Source of the DNA: Neorhizobium populisoli
GTDB lineage: Bacteria; Pseudomonadota; Alphaproteobacteria; Rhizobiales; Rhizobiaceae
Direction of reading: 5' to 3'
Length of the DNA stretch: 64,000 nucleotides
NCBI RefSeq assembly: GCF_019430945.1
Contig: NZ_JAHYCB010000007.1
Coordinates: 391,143-455,142 of the forward strand
The translations under genes and the position numbers were made by a program. The notes under the pieces are model-generated. The model saw only the letters and a list, made by a program, of their open reading frames with translations. It did no database searches and was not told where the DNA came from. Shown piece by piece: positions 50,849 to 59,011 of the stretch; positions within the stretch are counted from its first letter, which is position 1; each line of letters opens with the position of its first letter.

Positions 50849-50877
50849 TGGCGCAACACAAAACCGAGGAACCGCCC

Positions 50878-51726
50878 ATGAGCACCACCGTCGGGACGCG
50901 CCACGCGATCCATTATACCCAATCCGAACGCATGACCGGCGCGGAACTGCGCGACAATTTCATGATCGGGACGCTGTTTGCCGCCGGTACATTGCAGGCC
51001 GTTTACACCCATTATGACCGCATGCTGGTGGCCGGTGCCATGCCGGCCGGCGCTCCGCTTTCGGTCGGTGGTGAACTCGCCAATCTGGTCGGAACCGATT
51101 ACCTGCTGGAGCGCCGCGAACTCGGCCTCATCAATATCGGCGGCGCCGGCCGCGTCATCGCCGACGGCACGACCTACGACCTGCAGCCGATGGACGGGCT
51201 TTATCTCGGCCAAGGCACGAAGGACGTCACGTTCGAAAGCCTGGATGCCGCGGCGCCTTCAAAATTTTATATCAATAGCGCCCCTGCACATGCGAGCCTG
51301 CCGTCGCGCATCGTCAGCCACGCGGATGCGATCGAAAACAATCTCGGCGACGGCGCGACCTCCAACAAGCGCAAGCTCTACCAGTACCTGCACCCCAAGG
51401 TACTGCCGACCTGCCAGCTTCTGATGGGCCTCACCCGTCTCGAAACCGGCAGCGTCTGGAATACCATGCCCGCGCATCTGCATGATCGCCGCATGGAAGC
51501 CTATCTCTATTTCGAAATCCCGGAAAATGCCTTCGTCGTGCATCTGATGGGCCGCCCGGAAGCGACGGGCCATCTGATCGTGCGTAACGAACAGGCCGTG
51601 CTTTCGCCGCCTTGGTCGATCCATTGCGGCGCCGGCACCGGCGCCTATGCTTTCATCTGGAGCATGGCCGGCGACAACCAGTCTTTCACCGACATGGACA
51701 TGGTCGACATGAAGACCCTGTTCTGA
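50878..51726 (+). CDS. kduI: 5-dehydro-4-deoxy-D-glucuronate isomerase
   Basis: A 282-residue KduI, close in length to the 278-residue E. coli enzyme. It isomerises 5-keto-4-deoxyuronate to 3-deoxy-D-glycero-2,5-hexodiulosonate. Family blocks are HAIHYTQSERMTGAELRDNF (residues 8-27), YTHYDRMLVAGAMP, the zinc-binding region PAHLHDRRMEAYLYFE near 200, and SPPWSIHCGAGTGAYAFIW near 241. ATG 50878 has GAGGA eight bases before it; a GTG at 50848 that overlaps the previous stop is less likely. The next enzymes, KduD, KdgK and Eda, are not in the window. Confidence 0.95.
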   Translation: MSTTVGTRHAIHYTQSERMTGAELRDNFMIGTLFAAGTLQAVYTHYDRMLVAGAMPAGAPLSVGGELANLVGTDYLLERRELGLINIGGAGRVIADGTTYDLQPMDGLYLGQGTKDVTFESLDAAAPSKFYINSAPAHASLPSRIVSHADAIENNLGDGATSNKRKLYQYLHPKVLPTCQLLMGLTRLETGSVWNTMPAHLHDRRMEAYLYFEIPENAFVVHLMGRPEATGHLIVRNEQAVLSPPWSIHCGAGTGAYAFIWSMAGDNQSFTDMDMVDMKTLF

Positions 51727-51749
51727 TCAGGACAACAGACTACTGCAGC

Positions 51750-51780
51750 TATCCCGGTGTCAAAGGCACCGGGATATTTT
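51750..51780. terminator. Bidirectional terminator between kduI and ABC operon
   Basis: TATCCCGGTG (51750-51759) pairs perfectly with CACCGGGATA (51767-51776) across a 7-base loop, followed by TTTT. It lies between convergent operons. The opposite side shows no matching A-run, so it serves the rightward kduI transcript best. Confidence 0.8.
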
Positions 51781-51783
51781 ACC

Positions 51784-52530
51784 TCACGCTGGCATGCGCG
51801 GAATGCTGGCCAGCAGTTTTCGCGTATAGGCATGCTGCGGCGAAGCCAATATCTCGCAGGTTTTGCCGCTTTCGACGATCCTGCCGCGCTTCAAAATGAT
51901 CGTCTCATCACAGAGCGATGCCACAAGCCCGAGATCGTGCGAAACGAGCACGAGAGTGACGCTTCCGGACAATTCCTTCAGCAATTCGACGATGCGGATG
52001 CGGGTCGAGAGATCGAGCGCGCTAACCACCTCATCGGCGAGGATAACCTCCGGCCTTGAAACGATCGCCCGCGCAATCGCGATACGTTGGCGCTGGCCCC
52101 CGGAGAACTCGTGCGGATAACGCTCCGCCGCATCTGCCGGCAGGCCGACGGAGGCAAGCGCAGATGCCACCGCTGCTTTCGCATCGCCGGCGATCTTCAG
52201 CGACCGAAGCGGTTCGGCAATGATATTAAAAACACTCTGGCGTGGATCGAGCGAGGAATAGGGATCCTGAAACACGGCCTGCACTGTGCGGCGAAAACTG
52301 CGCATAAACTCGCGATTGCGCAGATCGAGCGGCGCATCGTTGACCATGATGGTGCCTTCGGATGGCCGGTTGAGGCCAAGCAGAAGGCGAAACAACGTCG
52401 TCTTGCCGGATCCGGATTCACCAACGATGCCGAGATTGGCGCCCTTCTTCAACGTCAGGCTGACATTGTCGAGCGTCTTCTGTCTTGCCGTATAACCGAA
52501 GGAGACGTTACGGACATCGACAAGGCTCAT
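51784..52530 (-). CDS. Oligopeptide-type ABC transporter ATPase (second)
   Basis: A 248-residue ATPase, the last gene of the minus-strand importer. Walker A is GESGSGKTTL near residue 37, the signature is FSGGQRQRIAIARAI near 143, Walker B is VILADEVVSALD near 164. It lacks the long C-terminal cysteine extension of DppF-type proteins, so it is a short form. It overlaps the upstream ATPase gene by four bases. Confidence 0.9.
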   Translation of the reverse strand: MSLVDVRNVSFGYTARQKTLDNVSLTLKKGANLGIVGESGSGKTTLFRLLLGLNRPSEGTIMVNDAPLDLRNREFMRSFRRTVQAVFQDPYSSLDPRQSVFNIIAEPLRSLKIAGDAKAAVASALASVGLPADAAERYPHEFSGGQRQRIAIARAIVSRPEVILADEVVSALDLSTRIRIVELLKELSGSVTLVLVSHDLGLVASLCDETIILKRGRIVESGKTCEILASPQHAYTRKLLASIPRMPA

Positions 52531-53336
52531 GGCGCGATCTCCAGCGCGTTATCGAAAGCGCGTGCCGCTGCGACGAGGCTCTGCGTATATTCGTGTATCG
52601 GCTGACGAAAAACGGACGCAACCGGCCCATGCTCGACGATCCGGCCATGCCGGAGCACGACAACACGATCGACCGCACCGGCGACCACAGGCAGATCGTG
52701 GCTGATGAACAGCAATGCCATGTTGCGCTCGCGGACCAGCTGCCCAAGAAGCTTGAGGATCTCGGCCTGCGTCGTCACGTCGAGCGCAGTGGTCGGCTCG
52801 TCGGCGATCAACAGCTTCGGTTTGCAGGCAAGCGCCATGGCGATCGCGGCGCGCTGGCGCTGGCCGCCGGAAATCTCGTGCGGCCAGGACTCGGCGATAC
52901 GCTGCGGTTGCGGCAAGGCGACCTGATCGAGAAGGTCCAGAACCTCGCTCATCACGCTTGTCGCATCGGTAGCACCGCCATCACGCCTGGCGCGACGACG
53001 CACCGCCTCGCCTACCTGACGGCCGATCTTCATCAACGGGTCGAGTGCAGTCAGCGGTTCTTGAAAGACAACGGCTGCCACGGCACCCCTTAGCGGTACC
53101 AAATCGCGATCACGAGCGCCGATAACCTGTTTGCCATCGAGCAGAATGGAACCGGATGGCCTCAACCCATCGGCCAGCAGGCCGATCGCGGCCAGCGCCG
53201 TCAGCGATTTGCCGGAACCGGATTCACCGATCAGGCCGAGACGTTCCCCGGGCAAGATGGAAAACGAGACATTGGAGAGCAGTGCCTTGCCTCCTGCATG
53301 GATGGATAGGCCCTCAATGTCGAGAAGCGGGCTCAA
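52527..53336 (-). CDS. Oligopeptide-type ABC transporter ATPase (first)
   Basis: A 269-residue ATPase. Walker A GESGSGKS near residue 36, signature ISGGQRQRAAIAMAL near 147, Walker B KLLIADEPTTALD near 168. Like its partner it is short at the C terminus, lacking the usual oligopeptide cysteine tail. Four-base overlaps with the genes on both sides indicate one transcript. Confidence 0.9.
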   Translation of the reverse strand: MSPLLDIEGLSIHAGGKALLSNVSFSILPGERLGLIGESGSGKSLTALAAIGLLADGLRPSGSILLDGKQVIGARDRDLVPLRGAVAAVVFQEPLTALDPLMKIGRQVGEAVRRRARRDGGATDATSVMSEVLDLLDQVALPQPQRIAESWPHEISGGQRQRAAIAMALACKPKLLIADEPTTALDVTTQAEILKLLGQLVRERNMALLFISHDLPVVAGAVDRVVVLRHGRIVEHGPVASVFRQPIHEYTQSLVAAARAFDNALEIAP

Positions 53337-54190
53337 CTGCGCCTCCTGCGGGTCGGATCGGCGATATCACGCAGGCCGTCAGCGAGAAGATTGATGCCGA
53401 TGACAAGTGAAACCAGCGCGATGCCGGGAGCTATGGCGCCGAATGGTGCACTGTAGACCGTGCCTTGCGCTTCCTGCAGCAACCGGCCCCAGGAGGCGTT
53501 CGGCGGCGGAGCACCGAGGCCGAGATAAGAGAGCGAGGCTTCGGCAATCACAGCCAAGCCAAATTGCAGCGCCAGATTGACGAGCAGCGTCGGCCAGATG
53601 TTCGGCAGAATATGGATGATCACGACGCCGAGCCAGGTCGTGCCGGAAATCCGGGAGGCGGTGATGTAATCCATGGCCAGCACGCGTTTGGCCAGAATGC
53701 GCGTAAGCCTTGCCACGATCGCCGAATTGGCGATGCCGATCGCAATGATCGCAGTTCCGAGACTTGCTCCCTCGCTCGAGGCCACGATCAGCATGGCGAG
53801 CAGCAAAGTCGGGAAAGCGATCAGGATATCGAGGCCGGCGGCCAGCATATCGTCCAACGTTTTGGAGGCGAAGGCGGCGATGAGGCCGATGGTGATGCCG
53901 ATAAGTCCGCCGATGATCACGGCACCGATGCCGACGGTCAGCGCAATGCGCGAACCGATCATGATCAGCGTGAAGAGGTCGCGGCCCAGCCGGTCCGTAC
54001 CGGCGAGATGTTCGAACGACGGCACTTCCAGCCGCCCGCCGGACATGGCGGACGGATCGTAGGGCGTCCAGAACAGGGTCGAGAGGCCGACGAGGAGATG
54101 CAGGCCAACGATGACGGCGCCGATGGTGAAGGTCCAGGACCGGCGGGGGCGACCTTCAGACACCGCGTTGACAAGGTCCATATCGGTCAT
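53333..54190 (-). CDS. DppC-type ABC transporter permease
   Basis: A 285-residue permease. Helices begin at FTIGAVIVGLHLLVGLSTLFW; the hallmark HLAGTDRLGRDLFTLIMIGSRIAL lies near residue 61 and the EAA loop DYITASRISGTTWLGVVIIHILPN near 174-197. It is coupled to the upstream permease and downstream ATPase by four-base overlaps. Confidence 0.91.
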   Translation of the reverse strand: MTDMDLVNAVSEGRPRRSWTFTIGAVIVGLHLLVGLSTLFWTPYDPSAMSGGRLEVPSFEHLAGTDRLGRDLFTLIMIGSRIALTVGIGAVIIGGLIGITIGLIAAFASKTLDDMLAAGLDILIAFPTLLLAMLIVASSEGASLGTAIIAIGIANSAIVARLTRILAKRVLAMDYITASRISGTTWLGVVIIHILPNIWPTLLVNLALQFGLAVIAEASLSYLGLGAPPPNASWGRLLQEAQGTVYSAPFGAIAPGIALVSLVIGINLLADGLRDIADPTRRRRS

Positions 54191-55161
54191 CGGCTGCTAC
54201 CCGCAGCACGCCCGCGCAGCCTCGGATCGATAATCCGTTGGGTCAGATCTGCGGCAAAGCCGATCAGCAGAACCAGCAGCGTCGAGATAAACAGCACACC
54301 CTGCACATTCGGATAATCGCGCTGCTCGATACCGAGAAGCAGCATGGAGCCGAGGCCGGGCAGGGAAAAGACACGCTCGACGACGACAGCGCCCAGCAAA
54401 GTCGAGGCCAGTTCGATGCCGATAATGGAAATGACCGGCACTGACCCGTTGCGGATGCCATGGCGGATCAAAGCTTCGGAAAAGCTTGCGCCGAGTGCGC
54501 GTGCGGTGCGCAGATAGTCGCTGCCGAGGACGTCCTGCGTGGCGGAGCGGACATAGCGGATCAACGATGCGGACATGACGATGGCGATCGTTATTACAGG
54601 CAGGACGAGGGAATCGAATGCTGCTTCGGGCCGCTGCCAGCCGCGCGACGGAAAGCCGCCTGACGGGAAAAACCGCAGGTTCACCGCAAATAACGTCACC
54701 AGAAGAATCCCGATCCAGAAGACCGGCACGGCGATGCCAAATTGCGAGACGACCGAGATCAGCCAGCCGTACCAACGATCCGCCTTTACGGCCGCAATGA
54801 TGCCGAGCGGCAACGCGATGACAATCGCCAGCGTGAATGACATCAGCGTCAGCGGCACGGTGACCGCCAGCCGTTTGCCGATTTCCGGCAAAACAGGCGC
54901 ATGGCTGACGAAGGAATTGCCGAGATCGAAGCGCGCGAGGCTCGAGACGAAGTGGATGAACTGTTCCGACAGCGGCAGATCCGATCCCACCTGCCGACGC
55001 GCCGCCTCGATCTGCTCCGGATCGGCACCGACGGACACAAGCGCATTAGCCGGATCGCCCGGCAGGAGGCGCAACAGCAGAAACAGCACCATGGCCGCGA
55101 CAAGGATCGAGACCAGCAGGATGATCAGACGACGCGAGAGATAGGAAAGAATGGCGGGCAC
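54187..55161 (-). CDS. DppB-type ABC transporter permease
   Basis: A 324-residue permease, with first helix LIILLVSILVAAMVLFLLL followed by the family LLPGDPANALV stretch, and EAA loop DYLRTARALGASFSEALIRHGIRNGSVPVISI near 214-245. It follows the binding-protein gene after 85 bases that contain a terminator-like hairpin. Confidence 0.91.
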   Translation of the reverse strand: MPAILSYLSRRLIILLVSILVAAMVLFLLLRLLPGDPANALVSVGADPEQIEAARRQVGSDLPLSEQFIHFVSSLARFDLGNSFVSHAPVLPEIGKRLAVTVPLTLMSFTLAIVIALPLGIIAAVKADRWYGWLISVVSQFGIAVPVFWIGILLVTLFAVNLRFFPSGGFPSRGWQRPEAAFDSLVLPVITIAIVMSASLIRYVRSATQDVLGSDYLRTARALGASFSEALIRHGIRNGSVPVISIIGIELASTLLGAVVVERVFSLPGLGSMLLLGIEQRDYPNVQGVLFISTLLVLLIGFAADLTQRIIDPRLRGRAAGSSR

Positions 55162-55171
55162 CTTTCACGAG

Positions 55172-55197
55172 AAAACCGCCCGGAATGAACCGGACGG
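55172..55197 (-). terminator. Intra-operon attenuating hairpin (minus strand)
   Basis: On the minus strand CCGTCCGG (55197-55190) pairs with CCGGGCGG (55183-55176) with one G-T pair, and TTTT follows. It separates the highly expressed binding-protein gene from its permeases, as in the amino-acid-type transporter at 6743. Confidence 0.6.
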
Positions 55198-55246
55198 CCA
55201 GCTATATAGCCCAAATTTTGGACTTGCCGATGGGCAAAGCTTCAGA

Positions 55247-56779
55247 TCAGTCGGCCTTTTTGATGCCGCCGGCGAAGAACTGCGAATTCAGTCCGTTGAC
55301 CGGATAACCGCTGACCGATTTCGCCGAGACGACGATCTGCGGATAGAGGTAGATCCAGTTGCTCGCTGCATCGTCGGCGATGATCTGGTTGGCTTCCTTC
55401 AGCTTCGTCGTCTGTTCATCGGTCGTGGTGCCGGCTTCCGCCTGCTTGATCAGATCGACGACCTTCGGGTTGTTATAGCCCCAGTAAAAATCCGGATTGC
55501 CGTAGAAGACGATATCGCGGTGGTTGACATGTTCCTGCAGGGTCGCCTGGAAATCATGCGCCTTGTAGATTTTCGAATACCACTCGTTGGCGGTGATGAC
55601 GTTGATGCTCACCTTGACGCCGACCTTGGCAAGCTCCGTCTGCAGGAACTGCGCGGCGATCGGGTGCGGATCATAATTGGGCGTGTCGATGGTGAAGCTG
55701 AAACCGTTCGGATAACCGGCTTCAGAAAGCAGCGCCTTGGCGCTCGCCGGATCATAGGCATCCGTCTTGGTAAGGTCGACATACCAGGGATCGGTCGGCG
55801 GAACCATGGAGCCGATCAGCGTGCCGTAATCTCCCCAGACGGCCTTGAGCACCTTTGAATCATCGACGGCACGCGCCAGCGCCTTGCGAACCTTGACGTT
55901 GTCGAACGGTGCGACGCGATCGTTATAGGCCAGCAGCAGCTTGGTCGTGGACTTGCCTTCGGCGACCGTGAAGTCCTTGTTCGTCTGGAACTGCTTCAGC
56001 GAATCCGGGCTCTGAACGGAGGTGATGATATCGACCGAGCCGGTGAGCAGCGCATTGTTAAGCGCCGTCGCCTCGGTGAAATACTGGAAGACGACATCGC
56101 CATTGGAAGGCTTGGTACCCCAGTAGCCGTCGAAGCGGGTCAGCGCCAGCGACGAACCACGGCGCCAGTCTTCCAGCTCGTAGGGACCGGTACCGTCTTC
56201 GGTGGCAGTGAGGTTGGTCGCCGTATCGTTGATGATCCAGACATAGCTCAGGTTATAGGGCAGCGAGATCGAGCGCGACGATAGCTTGACGACGACAGTG
56301 GCATCATCCGGTGTCTCGATGGAGGCGATCGGCTTCAGGCTGTTCTTACGCGAGCTCTTGGATTCGGCAGACGTCACCCGCTCAATCGAGAACTTAACGT
56401 CCTTCGAGGTCAGCGGATCGCCGGAATGGAACTTGACGCCCGACTGCAGCGTGAACGTATAGGTCAGACCGTCATCGCTGACCTTGTAACTCTTGGCGAG
56501 AACCGGCTCGACCGCGCCGGAATCCGCCAGCCGGAACAGCGCTTCATAGACATTGTTGTTGAAGGCCTCGTTGATGCCCTGGCCGGCACCTGCCGTGTTA
56601 TCGAGGTTCTGGGGCTCGTAGAGCGAACCGATGTTGATCGTCGCGTCTGCGTCGAAATCCTGCGCCCGAACGGGGCCCGCAGCCAATGCACCGAAAAGAA
56701 GCGCAGCAGCCGTGATCGTGCGCGCGTTCAGTCGGTTGCCCTTCAGGATAACGCCCGCACCGGTCGTCAAACCGCTCAT
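55247..56779 (-). CDS. Peptide-type ABC transporter substrate-binding protein
   Basis: A 510-residue family 5 periplasmic binding protein. The signal peptide includes RTITAAALLFGALAAGPVRA (cut near residue 39), followed by DADATINIGSLYEPQNLDN. Fold motifs are YTFTLQSGVKFHSGDPLTSKDVKFSIERV near residue 110-138 and the C-terminal YNNPKVVDLIKQAEAGTTTDEQ. AAGGAG lies eight bases before ATG 56779. It heads a five-gene importer operon and is divergent from an M24 peptidase gene, so a peptide or proline-containing ligand is plausible. Confidence 0.92.
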   Translation of the reverse strand: MSGLTTGAGVILKGNRLNARTITAAALLFGALAAGPVRAQDFDADATINIGSLYEPQNLDNTAGAGQGINEAFNNNVYEALFRLADSGAVEPVLAKSYKVSDDGLTYTFTLQSGVKFHSGDPLTSKDVKFSIERVTSAESKSSRKNSLKPIASIETPDDATVVVKLSSRSISLPYNLSYVWIINDTATNLTATEDGTGPYELEDWRRGSSLALTRFDGYWGTKPSNGDVVFQYFTEATALNNALLTGSVDIITSVQSPDSLKQFQTNKDFTVAEGKSTTKLLLAYNDRVAPFDNVKVRKALARAVDDSKVLKAVWGDYGTLIGSMVPPTDPWYVDLTKTDAYDPASAKALLSEAGYPNGFSFTIDTPNYDPHPIAAQFLQTELAKVGVKVSINVITANEWYSKIYKAHDFQATLQEHVNHRDIVFYGNPDFYWGYNNPKVVDLIKQAEAGTTTDEQTTKLKEANQIIADDAASNWIYLYPQIVVSAKSVSGYPVNGLNSQFFAGGIKKAD

Positions 56780-56992
56780 CTTGTAACTCCTTGGTCATTG
56801 GCTTTTGCAGCCATTGTATGCTGCGGCGGAGAATACCTCAGTCTTTTCCAGCGAGAAGGTCGCCGATGCGTGATTTTCGGCATACACGAGGAATGCGCTT
56901 CGCGCGAAAGGAAGCCTGGAGGAATTTTGTTCCAGTGCTGGCACTTAGTTGCCGAGCGGGCTAAATCCCTCAAAACAGGATTGGATGAGGCC

Positions 56993-58225
56993 ATGAGCGA
57001 TATCGATCGAAAGCGGGCGGAACGTTTGATGAAGGAGGCCGGCCTCGACGCGCTGGTACTCTTCCAGCCGGAAGCATTTCGGTATGCGATCGGCGCCCCG
57101 GCCGGCGTCGCCACCATGTGGGGTCGAGCAGGTGCTGCGATCGCTCTGGTGCCGGCGGATTCTGGGAAGGACCTCGCCGCGGTGGCGAGCGACCATGCGG
57201 CCGGCACGATCTGCAAGCTTGCTCCCACCGTCGATCTGCGCACCCATCGGATCTGGATCGACATGCTGGATATTGCCGGTGCCGAAACCATCGAACAGAT
57301 CGATGCCGCCTATCGCCGGTCGAGCGCCGGCGGGCCACGGCCAGAAACGTTCGATCGTTCGGTCGCCTTCGGACTGCTCGCCGATCTTCTGAAGGAACGC
57401 GGCCTCGAGCGGGCAAAGATCGGCGTCGATATGGAATTCATGCCGGCAGCGGATTTCGAGGCGCTGAAGCAAAACCAGCCGCAGGTCACCTGGATGGATG
57501 GCTCAACCGTGCTGCGGCGCCTGCGCATGGTGAAAACACCGCGCGAGATCGCACGTTTGCGCAACGCCTCCAAGGCCGCGGAAGCTGGCCTCGTCCTAAT
57601 GGCTGCAGCGATAAAACCCGGCGCAGCCCTGCTGGAACTTTCTGCGGCCTGGAAAGCCGGCGCGCATGCCTGCGCAACCGAAGACGGCTTCGCGCTAAGC
57701 GGCCACTGGGACTACATCTCGGTCGGCGCCGACCTTGCGAACATGAACGCGGTCGTTACTCCCGGAGCCCTCATCAAGGCAGATGTCGGCACACTGGTCG
57801 ATGGATATTCTTCCGATGGCGCACGAACATTCACGTATGGCCCGGCACCCTTTCTTGCGCAGGACGTTTTCAAGGCACTGGAAAACGCCTTTGCCGCCGG
57901 CCTCGAACAGATCCGACCCGGCAATACGTTCGGCGCGGTGCACGCGGCCATGCTCGGCTCGATGCGCAAGGATGGCTTTGCCGAATATTACCGCGGCCAT
58001 TTCGGCCATTCGGTCGGCGGCGGAGTCGGCATCGAGGAATGGCCGTTCTTCTCGACCAACAATCCGGAAGTCATAGAGAGCGATATGGTCGTCGCGCTTG
58101 AGGCGCCCTTTTATGGTCAGTCACTCGGCGCGCTGATGATCGAGGATCAATTCCTTGTGACTTCCAATGGCACCGTATGCATGAACACGCTGCCGCGTGG
58201 CTTGTGTGACCTTTCGCTTGGTTAG
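56993..58225 (+). CDS. M24 family (Xaa-Pro dipeptidase-like) metallopeptidase
   Basis: A 410-residue creatinase/prolidase-fold protein. The N-terminal lobe (about 1-165) precedes the pita-bread catalytic domain, where all five dinuclear metal ligands are seen: Asp in KADVGTLVDGYSSDGARTF (two Asp), His in RGHFGHSVGGGVGIEEWP, Glu in VALEAPFYG and Glu in LMIEDQFLVTSNG. The start at 56993 is chosen by family length; GAGG is only two bases upstream and AGGA twelve, so it is uncertain, and the long in-frame extension back to 56426 overlaps the divergent gene. It may process peptides from the divergent importer. Confidence 0.87.
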   Translation: MSDIDRKRAERLMKEAGLDALVLFQPEAFRYAIGAPAGVATMWGRAGAAIALVPADSGKDLAAVASDHAAGTICKLAPTVDLRTHRIWIDMLDIAGAETIEQIDAAYRRSSAGGPRPETFDRSVAFGLLADLLKERGLERAKIGVDMEFMPAADFEALKQNQPQVTWMDGSTVLRRLRMVKTPREIARLRNASKAAEAGLVLMAAAIKPGAALLELSAAWKAGAHACATEDGFALSGHWDYISVGADLANMNAVVTPGALIKADVGTLVDGYSSDGARTFTYGPAPFLAQDVFKALENAFAAGLEQIRPGNTFGAVHAAMLGSMRKDGFAEYYRGHFGHSVGGGVGIEEWPFFSTNNPEVIESDMVVALEAPFYGQSLGALMIEDQFLVTSNGTVCMNTLPRGLCDLSLG

Positions 58226-58297
58226 GCAAAAGCAATCCTTTCCACGTCCATTACGGACAAAACCCGTTCCTGAACCCGTAATCCTTGGCAATATAAA

Positions 58298-58327
58298 TTG
58301 CTTTAATCCATAGTTTTTATGGATAAT
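58298..58327 (+). promoter_or_regulatory. Sigma-70-like promoter with internal dyad
   Basis: TTGCTT (58298-58303) and GATAAT (58322-58327) are separated by 18 bases. Between and over the -10 box lies a perfect dyad, ATCCATA (58306-58312) with TATGGAT (58318-58324), a natural repressor site. The Rrf2 protein encoded just downstream is one candidate regulator. Confidence 0.5.
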
Positions 58328-58333
58328 ATCAGG

Positions 58334-58450
58334 ATGACAAACGGCCGGTTGCACTCCCTGGCGGCCGTGTGGGTTCAGGCGGAGTTTGAGCGACCTCCTT
58401 CTGATCATGCGGACGGGTCTCCTTCTTGGACCCGTCCGCATTGCCTTTTA
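58334..58450 (+). ncRNA. Candidate small RNA or riboregulatory leader upstream of rrf2-type gene
   Basis: A transcript of about 115 nt is predicted from the promoter at 58298-58327 to a strong terminator. It would fold a 7-bp hairpin, ACGGCCG (58341-58347) with CGGCCGT (58362-58368), then a 13-bp perfect terminator stem. I do not recognise a named Rfam family. It could be a free sRNA or an attenuating leader of the Rrf2 gene about 100 bases on. Confidence 0.4.
58407..58449 (+). terminator. Strong 13-bp rho-independent terminator
   Basis: ATGCGGACGGGTC (58407-58419) pairs perfectly with GACCCGTCCGCAT (58429-58441) over a 9-base loop, then TGCC and TTTT. It is far from the M24 gene stop (58225) and lies before the Rrf2 gene, so it ends a separate transcript or attenuates the Rrf2 message. 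Confidence 0.75.
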
Positions 58451-58547
58451 AAGGCTCTAAAGTTCATTGAACCTTCAGCATACGTCCTGTATCGGTGGGT
58501 TGTCGGCCGGCTACGGCCATGATTGTGCTCTGGACTTTCGAACTTCG

Positions 58548-59009
58548 ATGCTGACCAAAAAGGGAAAATACGGGTTGAAGGCGCTGGTGCATCTGGCGCA
58601 GCTTTCGCCCGGCGAAACCGCCTTTGTCAGCCAGATCGCCGAACAGAATAATATTTCGAAAAAATTTCTGGATGCCATCCTGCTCGAATTGCGCAAGGGT
58701 GGCCTGCTACGCTCTAAAAAAGGTCCCGGCGGCGGTTATGCTCTGTCGAAACCAGCTTCGCAGATCTATGTCGGTCAGGCGGTGCGTATTCTCGATGGCC
58801 CGCTCGCGCCGATACGCTGTGCCAGCAAGACCGCCTTCGAATTGTGCGACGACTGCAACCACCCGGAAGACTGTCAGATCCGCCACGCGATGACGGAGGT
58901 TCGAGACGCGATCGCCGCGGTGCTGGACACGATGACCTTGGAACAGATGGTCGCCAAGCGGCCCGCGGAATTGCTGGACGGCGTACCGGCCAGCGCCAGC
59001 GCGACATAG
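58548..59009 (+). CDS. Rrf2-family transcriptional regulator with four cysteines
   Basis: A 153-residue winged-helix regulator of the Rrf2 family. LTKKGKYGLKALVHLA at 2-17, AEQNNISKKFLDAILLELRKGGLL near 31-54 (recognition helix) and KKGPGGGYALSKPA near 57-70 (wing) are typical. Cysteines 91, 100, 103 and 109 lie in the segment where IscR-like members hold an iron-sulfur cluster, but the spacing (8-2-5) differs from IscR. No clear Shine-Dalgarno precedes ATG 58548. The next genes are sulfur-scavenging type enzymes, suggesting a CymR/CysR-like role in sulfur control rather than cluster biogenesis. Confidence 0.88.
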   Translation: MLTKKGKYGLKALVHLAQLSPGETAFVSQIAEQNNISKKFLDAILLELRKGGLLRSKKGPGGGYALSKPASQIYVGQAVRILDGPLAPIRCASKTAFELCDDCNHPEDCQIRHAMTEVRDAIAAVLDTMTLEQMVAKRPAELLDGVPASASAT

Positions 59010-59011
59010 GC

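Larger units (their letters stand above)
58226..58547. other. 322-bp intergenic region holding a probable small RNA or leader
   Basis: No protein gene is credible. The region holds a good promoter (58298-58327), a dyad between its boxes (58306-58324), a hairpin (58341-58368) and a strong terminator (58407-58449), then about 100 bases before the Rrf2 gene. See the separate entries. Confidence 0.5.

Noticed and set aside
56426..56992. N-terminal extension of the M24 peptidase back to 56426
   Set aside because: It overlaps the divergent binding-protein gene and its promoter, and the family length is reached from 56993.
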